A DNA stretch of 21,792 nt from DASUFP01 sp036274495 (GTDB lineage: Bacteria > Bacteroidota > Bacteroidia > AKYH767-A > OLB10), in the NCBI GenBank assembly GCA_036274495.1, contig DASUFP010000123.1, positions 1-21,792 on the forward strand. The letters are read 5' to 3'. Under the pieces are notes generated by a model. It ran no database searches. It saw only the letters and a program-made list of their open reading frames with translations, and was not told the origin of the DNA. The translations under genes were made by a program, and so were the position numbers. Below are positions 1 to 7,084 of this stretch, piece by piece (within the stretch, counting starts at the first letter, position 1; every line of letters begins with the position of its first letter).

Positions 1-1910
1 TCCAGATCGGCCTCATCGCTGCCGGCTAAATGGGAAAAGACAGTGACAACTTTCAGGTACCTCAGGTTTTTTAAGCGAACAACCAATTCGTTAATATCCG
101 TTTGTTCAAAACCCAGCCGGTGCATTCCGGTGTCGATTTTAATATGAATAGGAACCCGTATACCGGGCTGCTCAGGAACAAGGCGCTTTACGGCGTCGCT
201 GAATTGCTGCAGTACTTTGAAATTGTAAATTTCGGGCTCCAGGTTGTTGCGGATGATAGCATCAAAACTCTGCTCTTCGGGGTTCATAACCATTATGGGT
301 AACGTTATTCCCCCCTTACGTAAAGCAACACCCTCATCGGCATATGCAACAGCTAGATAATCGGCACGGTGAAATTGAAGCGCACTGGCAATTTCAAAAC
401 TGCCGCTTCCATAGGCAAAAGCTTTTACCATTACCATTAATTTGGTTTCGGGCTTTAATCGCGACTTGTAAAAATTCAGGTTATGAACCAGGGCATTTAA
501 ATTGATTTCAAGAACGGTTTGATGCGCCTTTTGCTGCAGCACTTTAGAAATACGTTCGAAACCAAAAAGCCTTGCTCCTTTGAGCAGCACTGTTTCATCA
601 TGAAATTGTGAAGCAGAAAACTTTTTCAGAAAATCGTCGGTAGACGCAAAAAAAGTCTTTTCGGTTTCAAACAAATCCGCATGTCTCGAAATAGCCGGCC
701 CGATTCCGATAACACGTTTAATATTTTTTTTGGTTACCAGTTCGGCAACTTCTTTGTACAGTTGTTTTTCATCTCTTCCGCTTTGCAGTATATCCGATAA
801 CACAACCGTTTTAGAAGGATGTTGCTGCTGCTGATTTAAAAAATCGAGAGCAATAGTAAGTGAACCGATATCTGAATTGTAACTGTCATTAATGATGGAA
901 CAGTTGTTGATCCCCTCTTTCATTTCAAGACGCATAGCAACGGGACTAAGCAATTCCATACGACGGGCAATCACATCATTATCATAGCCCAGGTGCAACA
1001 GAAGCGTCCAACATTGTATGGCATTTTCTATAGAAGCATCATCGGTAAAAGGGATCGTAATTTGAATGAAATCATTTTTCCAGACACCCTGTATTTCTGT
1101 TGTGCCCGACTGTTTGGCGATACGCCCCACCTGCATATCGGCACGGCCTTTTCGCGACCAGGTAACAAACTTCAAGGTATCGGGCAACAAACCGCATCCA
1201 TTGATGCGTTCGGTTATTGCAGCATAATCTTTACAATAAATGAGCGCTTTGCACCTGATAAAAAGACGCAGTTTTTCATCTATTTTTTCCTGCTGGGAAG
1301 CGAAATTTTCGTCGTGCGCCGTGCCAATGTTGGTAAAAATTCCGATGGTAGGCCGGATGATTTTTTCAAGCTGCACCATTTCACCGGGCTGAGAGATGCC
1401 TGCTTCAAACAGCGCCAGATCATTATCGGCCCGCATCTGCCACACCGAAAGCGGCACACCTATTTGAGAATTGTAGCTCTTCGGACTTCTTACAATATGA
1501 TGATCTTCGCGCAACAGCTGGTAAAGCCATTCTTTAACGATTGTTTTGCCATTACTGCCGGTAATGCCAACAACGGGGATATCGAAACGGCGCCGATGCG
1601 CTGCGGCAAGCTGCTGCATGGCGTCAAGTGTACTGCCGACAATAATAAAATTGCAATCAGGGAACTCGCTGATGTAATTCTCTTTTGTGATTACAAAATT
1701 CCGCACCCCGCCCGCATACAAATCGGGAATAAATTCATGTCCGTCGCGCCGGTCGCCTGTAATTGCAAAAAACAGCGAAGTTCCCGCATTCACAATTTTT
1801 CTGGAATCAGTCAGCAGGTGCTCAATGTTTCGATGCCCTACATTCCGCTGGAAAAACTGTCCGCCGATTACCGTGGCAATTTGTTCTATGGAGAAAGGAG
1901 TAGTGCTCAA
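1..1910 (-). CDS. murF-alr: Bifunctional MurF-alanine racemase fusion (3' end outside window)
   Basis: Cytoplasmic peptidoglycan-precursor enzyme. The MurF half adds D-Ala-D-Ala to UDP-MurNAc-tripeptide using ATP; the Alr half is a PLP enzyme making D-Ala from L-Ala. Reading the minus strand gives an open frame over the whole interval. MurF spans about residues 1-455, with the ATP loop GITGSNGKT at about 115-123 and the downstream YNSQIGVPLS and TNIGTAHDENF blocks. Alr begins at about residue 460 (VLEINLNALVHNL), with the PLP-lysine region VKAFAYGSG and the KIDTGMHRLGF block. The frame is cut before the region where the second catalytic base (Tyr) would lie. This fusion is typical of Bacteroidota. 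No in-frame ATG exists before the conserved FSIEQIA start; the frame upstream is closed by a stop at 1953-1955. I chose TTG at 1908-1910, giving MSTTPFSIEQIA. The gene follows tdk by 80 bases on the same strand. Confidence 0.93.
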   Translation of the reverse strand, partial: MSTTPFSIEQIATVIGGQFFQRNVGHRNIEHLLTDSRKIVNAGTSLFFAITGDRRDGHEFIPDLYAGGVRNFVITKENYISEFPDCNFIIVGSTLDAMQQLAAAHRRRFDIPVVGITGSNGKTIVKEWLYQLLREDHHIVRSPKSYNSQIGVPLSVWQMRADNDLALFEAGISQPGEMVQLEKIIRPTIGIFTNIGTAHDENFASQQEKIDEKLRLFIRCKALIYCKDYAAITERINGCGLLPDTLKFVTWSRKGRADMQVGRIAKQSGTTEIQGVWKNDFIQITIPFTDDASIENAIQCWTLLLHLGYDNDVIARRMELLSPVAMRLEMKEGINNCSIINDSYNSDIGSLTIALDFLNQQQQHPSKTVVLSDILQSGRDEKQLYKEVAELVTKKNIKRVIGIGPAISRHADLFETEKTFFASTDDFLKKFSASQFHDETVLLKGARLFGFERISKVLQQKAHQTVLEINLNALVHNLNFYKSRLKPETKLMVMVKAFAYGSGSFEIASALQFHRADYLAVAYADEGVALRKGGITLPIMVMNPEEQSFDAIIRNNLEPEIYNFKVLQQFSDAVKRLVPEQPGIRVPIHIKIDTGMHRLGFEQTDINELVVRLKNLRYLKVVTVFSHLAGSDEADL

Positions 1911-1990
1911 GTGTGCAGATGTGTTAATCGGAAATCGTTCAGGTATGCAGAGTCATTGGTATTACCCGGAGCGGCTGAAACGGTTAGGCA

Positions 1991-2599
1991 TTAATTGCCG
2001 GAAGTATTCATTACGGAGGCAGGCTGTATGGCTTTTACATAACAGGATCTGCAAAGTGGAATATAGGCTTCTTTTTCTCCAAGCATTACAAGGGAATTAC
2101 CGGGAACTGTGCGGAAGGAGTGATTTGCCAGATCGCCGCAATGCATGCAGACAGCATGCACCTTTGTTATGTAATCGGCAACAGCAAGTAAATGAGGCAT
2201 TGGACCAAACGGTTTTCCGAGATAATCCATGTCGAGTCCTGCTACAATTACTCTGATTCCATTGTTTGCAAGCGATTCACAAACCGAAGGTAATTCGTTA
2301 TCGAAAAACTGGGCCTCATCTATTCCCACAACATCTACTCCATGGCCAAGCAATAAAATGTTTGCAGATGAAGGTACCGGAGTACTCGGAATGGAATTGG
2401 AATCGTGTGATACAATATTATTTTCATCGTATCGTGTGTCGATTCGCGGTTTGAAAATTTCAACTTTCTGGCGGGCAATTCGTGCCCGGCGCAAACGACG
2501 GATCAGCTCCTCCGTTTTACCGGAAAACATGGAGCCGCAGATAACTTCAATTGCTCCTTTGCGCTGAGAGGAATGATGGTCAGGGGATTCGGGATACAT
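1991..2599 (-). CDS. tdk: Thymidine kinase (TK1-type)
   Basis: Salvage enzyme that phosphorylates thymidine to dTMP with ATP in the cytoplasm. The product is 202 aa from the start used here, a normal length for type II thymidine kinases. Visible motifs are the P-loop GSMFSGKT (residues 22-29), the DEAQFF block (94-99) whose Glu95 matches the family catalytic base, the lasso region GLDMDYLGKPFGPM (121-134), and two zinc-binding CxxC pairs (C151/C154 and C183/C186). An ATG ten codons upstream is open (end 2629), but homologues usually begin a few residues before the RKGxIEVICGSMFSGKT block, so MYPESPDHH is preferred. It lies upstream of murF-alr on the same strand, and the two may be cotranscribed. 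A TAnnTTTG-like box lies just before the start. Confidence 0.95.
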   Translation of the reverse strand: MYPESPDHHSSQRKGAIEVICGSMFSGKTEELIRRLRRARIARQKVEIFKPRIDTRYDENNIVSHDSNSIPSTPVPSSANILLLGHGVDVVGIDEAQFFDNELPSVCESLANNGIRVIVAGLDMDYLGKPFGPMPHLLAVADYITKVHAVCMHCGDLANHSFRTVPGNSLVMLGEKEAYIPLCRSCYVKAIQPASVMNTSGN

Positions 2600-2606
2600 A
2601 AGGCTA

Positions 2607-2614
2607 CAAAAGTA
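2607..2614 (-). promoter_or_regulatory. Possible -7 box upstream of tdk
   Basis: On the minus strand the bases read TACTTTTG, a full match to the Bacteroidota -7 consensus TAnnTTTG, seven bases before the tdk ATG. No well-spaced -33 element is seen: the nearest TTTG is only 12 bases upstream. The transcript leader would be only a few bases long. About ten chance matches to this motif are expected in a window this size, so support is weak. Confidence 0.22.
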
Positions 2615-2683
2615 CAAAACAGGGAGCAAAGCCCCTATTGAAATAATACCATGTAAGTAATAGCAAATCAGCTATTTGCGACC

Positions 2684-2917
2684 TCAGTTGATGCCAAATG
2701 AATATCCCTGAAACGGACTCAGGCCCATCCCGAGTTCGTCGGCCCGGTAATTTTTACGGGATGAAAACAATGAATACCGATATGCAACCAAAGCATCAGA
2801 GGATTGCGTCAAACCAAGGGCTGCCAGAGCATCTTGTCTCAACTCCTGGTAACAGCGAATGGTCTGGTAAAACGGGAAAAACGGTTCAAAATAAATCATC
2901 AGGAAAGGGTTGCTCAT
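2684..2917 (-). CDS. Doubtful small hypothetical protein (77 aa)
   Basis: An open frame on the minus strand encodes about 77 aa starting MSNPFLMIYFEPFFPF; an ATG at 2986 would extend it to 100 aa. The N-terminal part is rich in aromatic and hydrophobic residues. The rest is mixed and charged, with QELRQDALAALGLTQSS and a SFGIN end. I recognise no family. The longer start is less likely because its first 23 codons are AT-rich and overlap the likely promoter of the divergent gene at 3005. It could be a real lineage-specific gene, a remnant, or chance. It is the only candidate coding content between tdk and the gene at 3005. Confidence 0.3.
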   Translation of the reverse strand: MSNPFLMIYFEPFFPFYQTIRCYQELRQDALAALGLTQSSDALVAYRYSLFSSRKNYRADELGMGLSPFQGYSFGIN

Positions 2918-2958
2918 ACAAAGTAATATAAAATAAAAACCAAATCCAAAAGCCAAAT

Positions 2959-2989
2959 TTTGGGTTTTCTGCAAAAAGGGGTACATTTA
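2959..2989 (+). promoter_or_regulatory. Probable Bacteroidota-type promoter for the gene at 3005
   Basis: TTTG at 2959-2962 is followed after 19 bases by TACATTTA at 2982-2989. This matches the -33/-7 architecture of the Bacteroidota primary sigma factor (TTTG, 17-23 bases, TAnnTTTG) with one mismatch in the last base. Transcription would begin near 2996, just before the ATG at 3005. Confidence 0.38.
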
Positions 2990-3004
2990 ATTAAATTCTA
3001 TGCT

Positions 3005-4513
3005 ATGAAACGTTCTTTCCTATTAACATTAGTCATTTATTTTCTGCTGATCCACAGCACTTTTGCGCAATTTATTATTCAGTCTAACACCAATCCAACC
3101 CAACTGGTGCAATCACTAATCGGCACAGGTGTATCGGTCAGCAATGCAACAGGGCAACTCTATTTTGACGGAGCAGGTACCTTTTCGGCAAACAATGTTA
3201 CAGGGTTTCCATTTACAAACGGATTGATTCTTTCCACCGGATCACTTCAGCATTTCGATTCAACAGCAAACTACTTTAGTTCAACAAATCAGAATAACCC
3301 GGGCGATCCAACCTTAGATGCCATTGTATCGCCACAAACAACATATGATGCCGCAGTGCTTGAATTTGATTTTTCAGTGGCTTCAGATTCTATGGAATTC
3401 CGCTTTATTTTTAGTTCAGAAGAATACAATGAGTTTGCGAATACCGCATTTAATGACGTTTTTGGATTTTTTATTACCGGACCGGGATATACTCCGGGCA
3501 CCAACATTGCGATGTTACCCGGAACAGCAACTCCTATTGCCATAAATACGGTGAACAACGGCAACGCAACGGGCATTTCATCAGGACCATGCTTGAACTG
3601 CAATTATTATGTCGACAATGTATTTCCATTGAATAATGTAGCATTGGCTGCCGACGGTTTAACCGTGCCTATTCTTATCAGAATTCCGGTTCAGCCATGC
3701 GGGCAGTACCATTTCAAAATAGCCATTGCAGATGTTTCAGATAATATTTTTGATTCCCAGGTCATGTTTCAGCAAGGCAGCTTTCAGGCCTGCCCGAATA
3801 TGATGCTTCAGGCAAACGGAACACAGTATACCTATTCGGATACCCTTTATTTATGTGCGGGTGATTCGATGACGCTTACGGCTCCCACCGCCCCCAATTA
3901 TAACTGGTCTACAGGAGAAACCACACAATCCATTATTGTCGGACAACCCGGAACCTATTCAATGTTTGTCGCTACCTCCGGTTTGACGACCCCATGCTTC
4001 GCTTTTTCTCAGATCTGTCATGTGGTACCTGCCACAGCAGTTCCCACACCGGCACTTACCGGTTCAGGCGACACTATTTATTGTAATCTTCCACAGCAAG
4101 GCTATAATTTTACATGGAATTTGAATGGGTTCTATTTTCCCGGAACACAGAATTATATCGTTACCACACAACCGGGCTGTTACACCGTTAAGGTTAAAAA
4201 CGGGTACCAATGTGAAGCTGTATCGGCACCATTCTGTTTAACGGGAATACCCGACAATTTAACGGAACATTCATTCAGGATTCTGCCAAATCCGGTTACC
4301 GGCATTTCGGAAGTTCAGCTGCCGGGCACTTTTTCTGGAGCAACCGACGTGGAATTCTTTAGTTATGATGGCAAGAAGGTATTTAAAAAACTATTCAACG
4401 CATCTGAACATATCCGCTTTGATGGAAGCAATTATCCAAAAGGATTTTATCTGATGATACTTACTGATACGAATTCCGGTCAGAAAGCCTATTCGAAAGT
4501 GTTGATTCAATAA
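3005..4513 (+). CDS. Secreted choice-of-anchor L domain protein with T9SS type A sorting domain
   Basis: Exported protein of 502 aa with no assigned enzymatic role. Residues 1-22 are a Sec signal peptide (MKRSFLLTLVIYF...FAQ). A choice-of-anchor L domain covers about 26-260, recognisable by FRFIFSSEEYNEF (132-144), FNDVFGFFITGPG (149-161) and IADVSDNIFDSQVMF. An Ig/PKD-like stretch with cysteines follows (about 262-410). The last 75-80 residues are a T9SS type A domain with LPNPVTG, FFSYDGKKV, YPKGFYLMIL and a terminal SKVLIQ. The protein should therefore cross the outer membrane by T9SS and be attached or released. An upstream in-frame ATG at 2960 is open but would put 15 extra residues before the signal peptide and overlap the promoter. 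The gene stands alone on the plus strand and ends before a strong terminator shared with the convergent gene. Confidence 0.88.
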   Translation: MKRSFLLTLVIYFLLIHSTFAQFIIQSNTNPTQLVQSLIGTGVSVSNATGQLYFDGAGTFSANNVTGFPFTNGLILSTGSLQHFDSTANYFSSTNQNNPGDPTLDAIVSPQTTYDAAVLEFDFSVASDSMEFRFIFSSEEYNEFANTAFNDVFGFFITGPGYTPGTNIAMLPGTATPIAINTVNNGNATGISSGPCLNCNYYVDNVFPLNNVALAADGLTVPILIRIPVQPCGQYHFKIAIADVSDNIFDSQVMFQQGSFQACPNMMLQANGTQYTYSDTLYLCAGDSMTLTAPTAPNYNWSTGETTQSIIVGQPGTYSMFVATSGLTTPCFAFSQICHVVPATAVPTPALTGSGDTIYCNLPQQGYNFTWNLNGFYFPGTQNYIVTTQPGCYTVKVKNGYQCEAVSAPFCLTGIPDNLTEHSFRILPNPVTGISEVQLPGTFSGATDVEFFSYDGKKVFKKLFNASEHIRFDGSNYPKGFYLMILTDTNSGQKAYSKVLIQ

Positions 4514-4575
4514 ACGTGTTTATTTTGAATAACCGATTCACCCTCTTAGTCCGGCAATAACATTTTATTAGCCGC

Positions 4576-4615
4576 AAAAAAAATCCCGTTCAGTTTCTCT
4601 GAGCGGGATTTTTTT
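4576..4615. terminator. Strong bidirectional intrinsic terminator
   Basis: The 10-bp stem TCCCGTTCAG (4584-4593) pairs with CTGAGCGGGA (4599-4608), with one G-U wobble and a 5-base loop. It is flanked by eight A on the left and seven T on the right. It lies between two convergent genes (stops at 4513 and 4628) and can terminate both. Confidence 0.9.
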
Positions 4616-4627
4616 AAGTCTGCCGTT

Positions 4628-5890
4628 TTATCTGGCAATTACAAATCTTCTGTTTTCCTGTTTGCCGTCTGCCATTACACGCAGTGTGTAAATCCCGTTT
4701 TGCAGATTGTCGGTGGCAATGGTGAGCGATTGCAGTCCGGCACCGTGCTCCAATAATGCTGAATGTATCAGCTGTCCTGCCACATTATATATTTCAATCC
4801 GGTCGTTACTATTATTTGATACCGAAGAATAAACCAATTGTATGGCATCTGATGCAGGATTTGGTGACAGACTTAACAATACCGGGGCTTGCGCTTCATT
4901 AATTCCGGTGGTCGAAACCTGTTCTTTCGTGAATTCATAATTACCATTCACAGATCCGCCAAAATCAGTAAAAATCAACTTCCATATATTTCCCGGACGG
5001 TCCTGTACAAAATAGACCAGCGAATCGGAAACAACATAACTATTTAAGTTAAAATCATACGTTTTCCAGTCGTAACCAATGGTACTGATATTGGCAGAAT
5101 AAGATTGTCCTGCAAAGGAAACCGAATTTACATCAACGGGATAAGCCTTTGCGACAAATACCGAGTCGTTCGACAACACTCCCGTTACTTTATAAGTAAT
5201 AGGCGTTACAGCCATATACTGGCAAAAGGTAAGGTCCCAGTCGTATTTGTTGGGCTCCCTGTTTAACTCATTCCCGTTTTCAATGGAGTAGTATCCAAAG
5301 TTTTTTCCCGTAAAATTTGCTTTGCTTATGGATGTATTTACCTCGTTGGATCCGTCTAAATCAGCATAAGCGAAATAGTAAACACTATTAGCCAGCGATT
5401 GTATCCATAGTTTTTTTACAGCACCATTTCCAAGAATAATAAAATAGAGTGAGTCTCCGGTTACCACATGAGTTGCAAAATCGTAAACACCCCATCCCAA
5501 ATCAAATTGATTTGTGGTATCGTTGGTGGCGTTAAAAGCGCCAATCCACCAGGAGGTATCCTGATCAAGGAGTTCGTAAGAAGCATTCAATATACCTACG
5601 GTATCGTTTGGTGTAATAGCTGACCAGGCATTTGCATCTTGTCCCGACCGATACAGGTGCACATTGTTTTTGCCGTTTATGCGTATGGTAGCCTGAAAGC
5701 CGGTAATCTGAAAAGCAAGATCCCAGTTAGTGTTGCTGACGTTACTAACTTCTCCATTTCCCATACTGTAAAAGGATTGATTCGGATACCCCGCGTTAAT
5801 TGATACGATATCGTATATAGGTTGCGAGATGGCAACTGCAGTAAAGAGGACTCCAATGAGAGTCAATGCTGATTGGTAAAAATGTTTCAT
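4628..5890 (-). CDS. HmuY-like protein with T9SS type A sorting domain
   Basis: Exported 420-aa protein, probably haem- or tetrapyrrole-binding at or beyond the cell surface. It has a Sec signal peptide (about 1-22, ending AISQ), two HmuY-like halves and a T9SS type A domain (about 338-420: LSPNPASDAIQ, EIYNVAGQLI, LQNGIYTLRV). HmuY-like landmarks are NWDLAF (55-60), DWDLTF (217-222) and GYDWKTYDFNL (272-282). The same landmarks occur in the same order in the lipoprotein encoded immediately upstream (FDLAF, WDLVF, GFEWKTYDFNL), so the two look like diverged tandem duplicates. The gap between them is 87 bases and no clear promoter is seen, so the gene may be the third in the receptor operon. 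The ligand is inferred from context; no axial haem ligand can be assigned from sequence alone. Confidence 0.8.
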   Translation of the reverse strand: MKHFYQSALTLIGVLFTAVAISQPIYDIVSINAGYPNQSFYSMGNGEVSNVSNTNWDLAFQITGFQATIRINGKNNVHLYRSGQDANAWSAITPNDTVGILNASYELLDQDTSWWIGAFNATNDTTNQFDLGWGVYDFATHVVTGDSLYFIILGNGAVKKLWIQSLANSVYYFAYADLDGSNEVNTSISKANFTGKNFGYYSIENGNELNREPNKYDWDLTFCQYMAVTPITYKVTGVLSNDSVFVAKAYPVDVNSVSFAGQSYSANISTIGYDWKTYDFNLNSYVVSDSLVYFVQDRPGNIWKLIFTDFGGSVNGNYEFTKEQVSTTGINEAQAPVLLSLSPNPASDAIQLVYSSVSNNSNDRIEIYNVAGQLIHSALLEHGAGLQSLTIATDNLQNGIYTLRVMADGKQENRRFVIAR

Positions 5891-5977
5891 GATACTGTTA
5901 TTTTATATGAGTTGAATTCGGATGAAATGGTATTTCGTTGTAATGGATGCCTGTTAATAAGATTCAGATTTACAGAT

Positions 5978-7084
5978 TTATAATCGCTGGTATTCAAATG
6001 ATGCCGCACCTTTATTTCCCTGTGAATCATAAAAATCATAAAAGCGTATTTTATAATAGTAACCCTCATGATCAAGCAACAGGTAATACAAATCCGGTAT
6101 GATAAGGTATCCCAGATTGAAATCGTATGTTTTCCATTCAAAGCCTATGATGGCCGCTTCTTTGTAAAACGTATAATTAATCATGTCGGCGGCTTTAACT
6201 TCTTCAAAAGGCTTGTACCCGATGGTTGAGTCTTTTTTCATTATGGCATTTCGTGCATCGGACCATCGGTTAAGCAGGGCGCCGCTGACCATGTAATAGC
6301 GGTACGGACTGTCGGGAGGCTCATCATAATAGGTATGGGTATATTTAGTAAATACCAGATCCCAGCTGTTTTTAGGGGGAGCCACCTGAACAGCAAGCCC
6401 TCCGCTGTTAAATGAAAAATACATCAGCGAATAGTTTGGGTCTTTTGTAATGGTGTAATCTGTAACACCGGTGTTATTCATGTTGCAAAAACGAAATGTA
6501 TACGAAAAGGAATCACATGACAGCACCTGGAATTTTCTCCAGCGGTCGGTTCCGAAATGTTCTGTACGCCCCCTGTCCAAAACATACACTTCAGCTCCTG
6601 CAGTTGACGAAGCGGACCGCCAGTCGCCGATGGCGGTGGAGTCATCATACAGATTATCCGTTTCGGTTTTCCATGCGGCACCCGTTGTATCGGCAGCGGA
6701 AAAAGTTATTGCTCCGGTATTCGCAACAAACATATACTTAGCGGTATTGAGATAAATTCTCCATCCGTTGGGAGCGGCTTCAAATGCAAGGTCGAATGAC
6801 TTGTAAGGAACGGTAACCTGGCTTCCTGTCGAAAGATCAACATATACCTGGTTATCGTAACTGTTACCCATGGCAGCAACCATTGTTTCAAGATCGCCCG
6901 GAGGAGGTAACGTCATAGGCGTATCCTCTTTTTGGCAGGATGTGAGAAAGAGCGCCGGTACAATAATCAACAGCATCAGCGAAGTGCAAAAAGAGGCTGA
7001 ACGAAACAGTCGGCGAAGTGCAGCGAAACGTTTGTCCGTATTGAGCGATACAGCAACCGATGGATATGTAGTTGCCTGCTTCAT
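5978..7084 (-). CDS. hmuY: HmuY family haem-binding lipoprotein
   Basis: Probable outer-membrane lipoprotein that captures haem and hands it to the TonB-dependent receptor encoded just upstream. It is 368 aa. The N-terminus is long: a basic stretch (about 17-30), a hydrophobic segment (36-47) and the lipobox LTSC with lipidated Cys50. The HmuY-like region has SFDLAF (96-101), SWDLVF (240-245) and GFEWKTYDFNL (314-324). It is longer than the roughly 215-aa Porphyromonas HmuY, probably because two half-domains are present. The start ATG overlaps the receptor stop codon as ATGA (7081-7084), which supports this start and translational coupling despite the long n-region. A start at Met37 would leave almost no n-region. 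It has no T9SS domain, unlike its downstream paralogue. Binding of another tetrapyrrole or metal complex is possible. Confidence 0.78.
   Translation of the reverse strand: MKQATTYPSVAVSLNTDKRFAALRRLFRSASFCTSLMLLIIVPALFLTSCQKEDTPMTLPPPGDLETMVAAMGNSYDNQVYVDLSTGSQVTVPYKSFDLAFEAAPNGWRIYLNTAKYMFVANTGAITFSAADTTGAAWKTETDNLYDDSTAIGDWRSASSTAGAEVYVLDRGRTEHFGTDRWRKFQVLSCDSFSYTFRFCNMNNTGVTDYTITKDPNYSLMYFSFNSGGLAVQVAPPKNSWDLVFTKYTHTYYDEPPDSPYRYYMVSGALLNRWSDARNAIMKKDSTIGYKPFEEVKAADMINYTFYKEAAIIGFEWKTYDFNLGYLIIPDLYYLLLDHEGYYYKIRFYDFYDSQGNKGAASFEYQRL

Noticed and set aside
993..1994. Long plus-strand open frame of 333 codons opposite murF-alr
   Set aside because: It is antisense to a clearly conserved MurF domain, and its composition (many Arg, Cys and His, no motif) is that of a complementary-strand shadow.
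5887..6141. Minus-strand 84-codon frame at the end of hmuY
   Set aside because: It overlaps the conserved WKTYDFNL region of hmuY in a different frame and no motif is seen.
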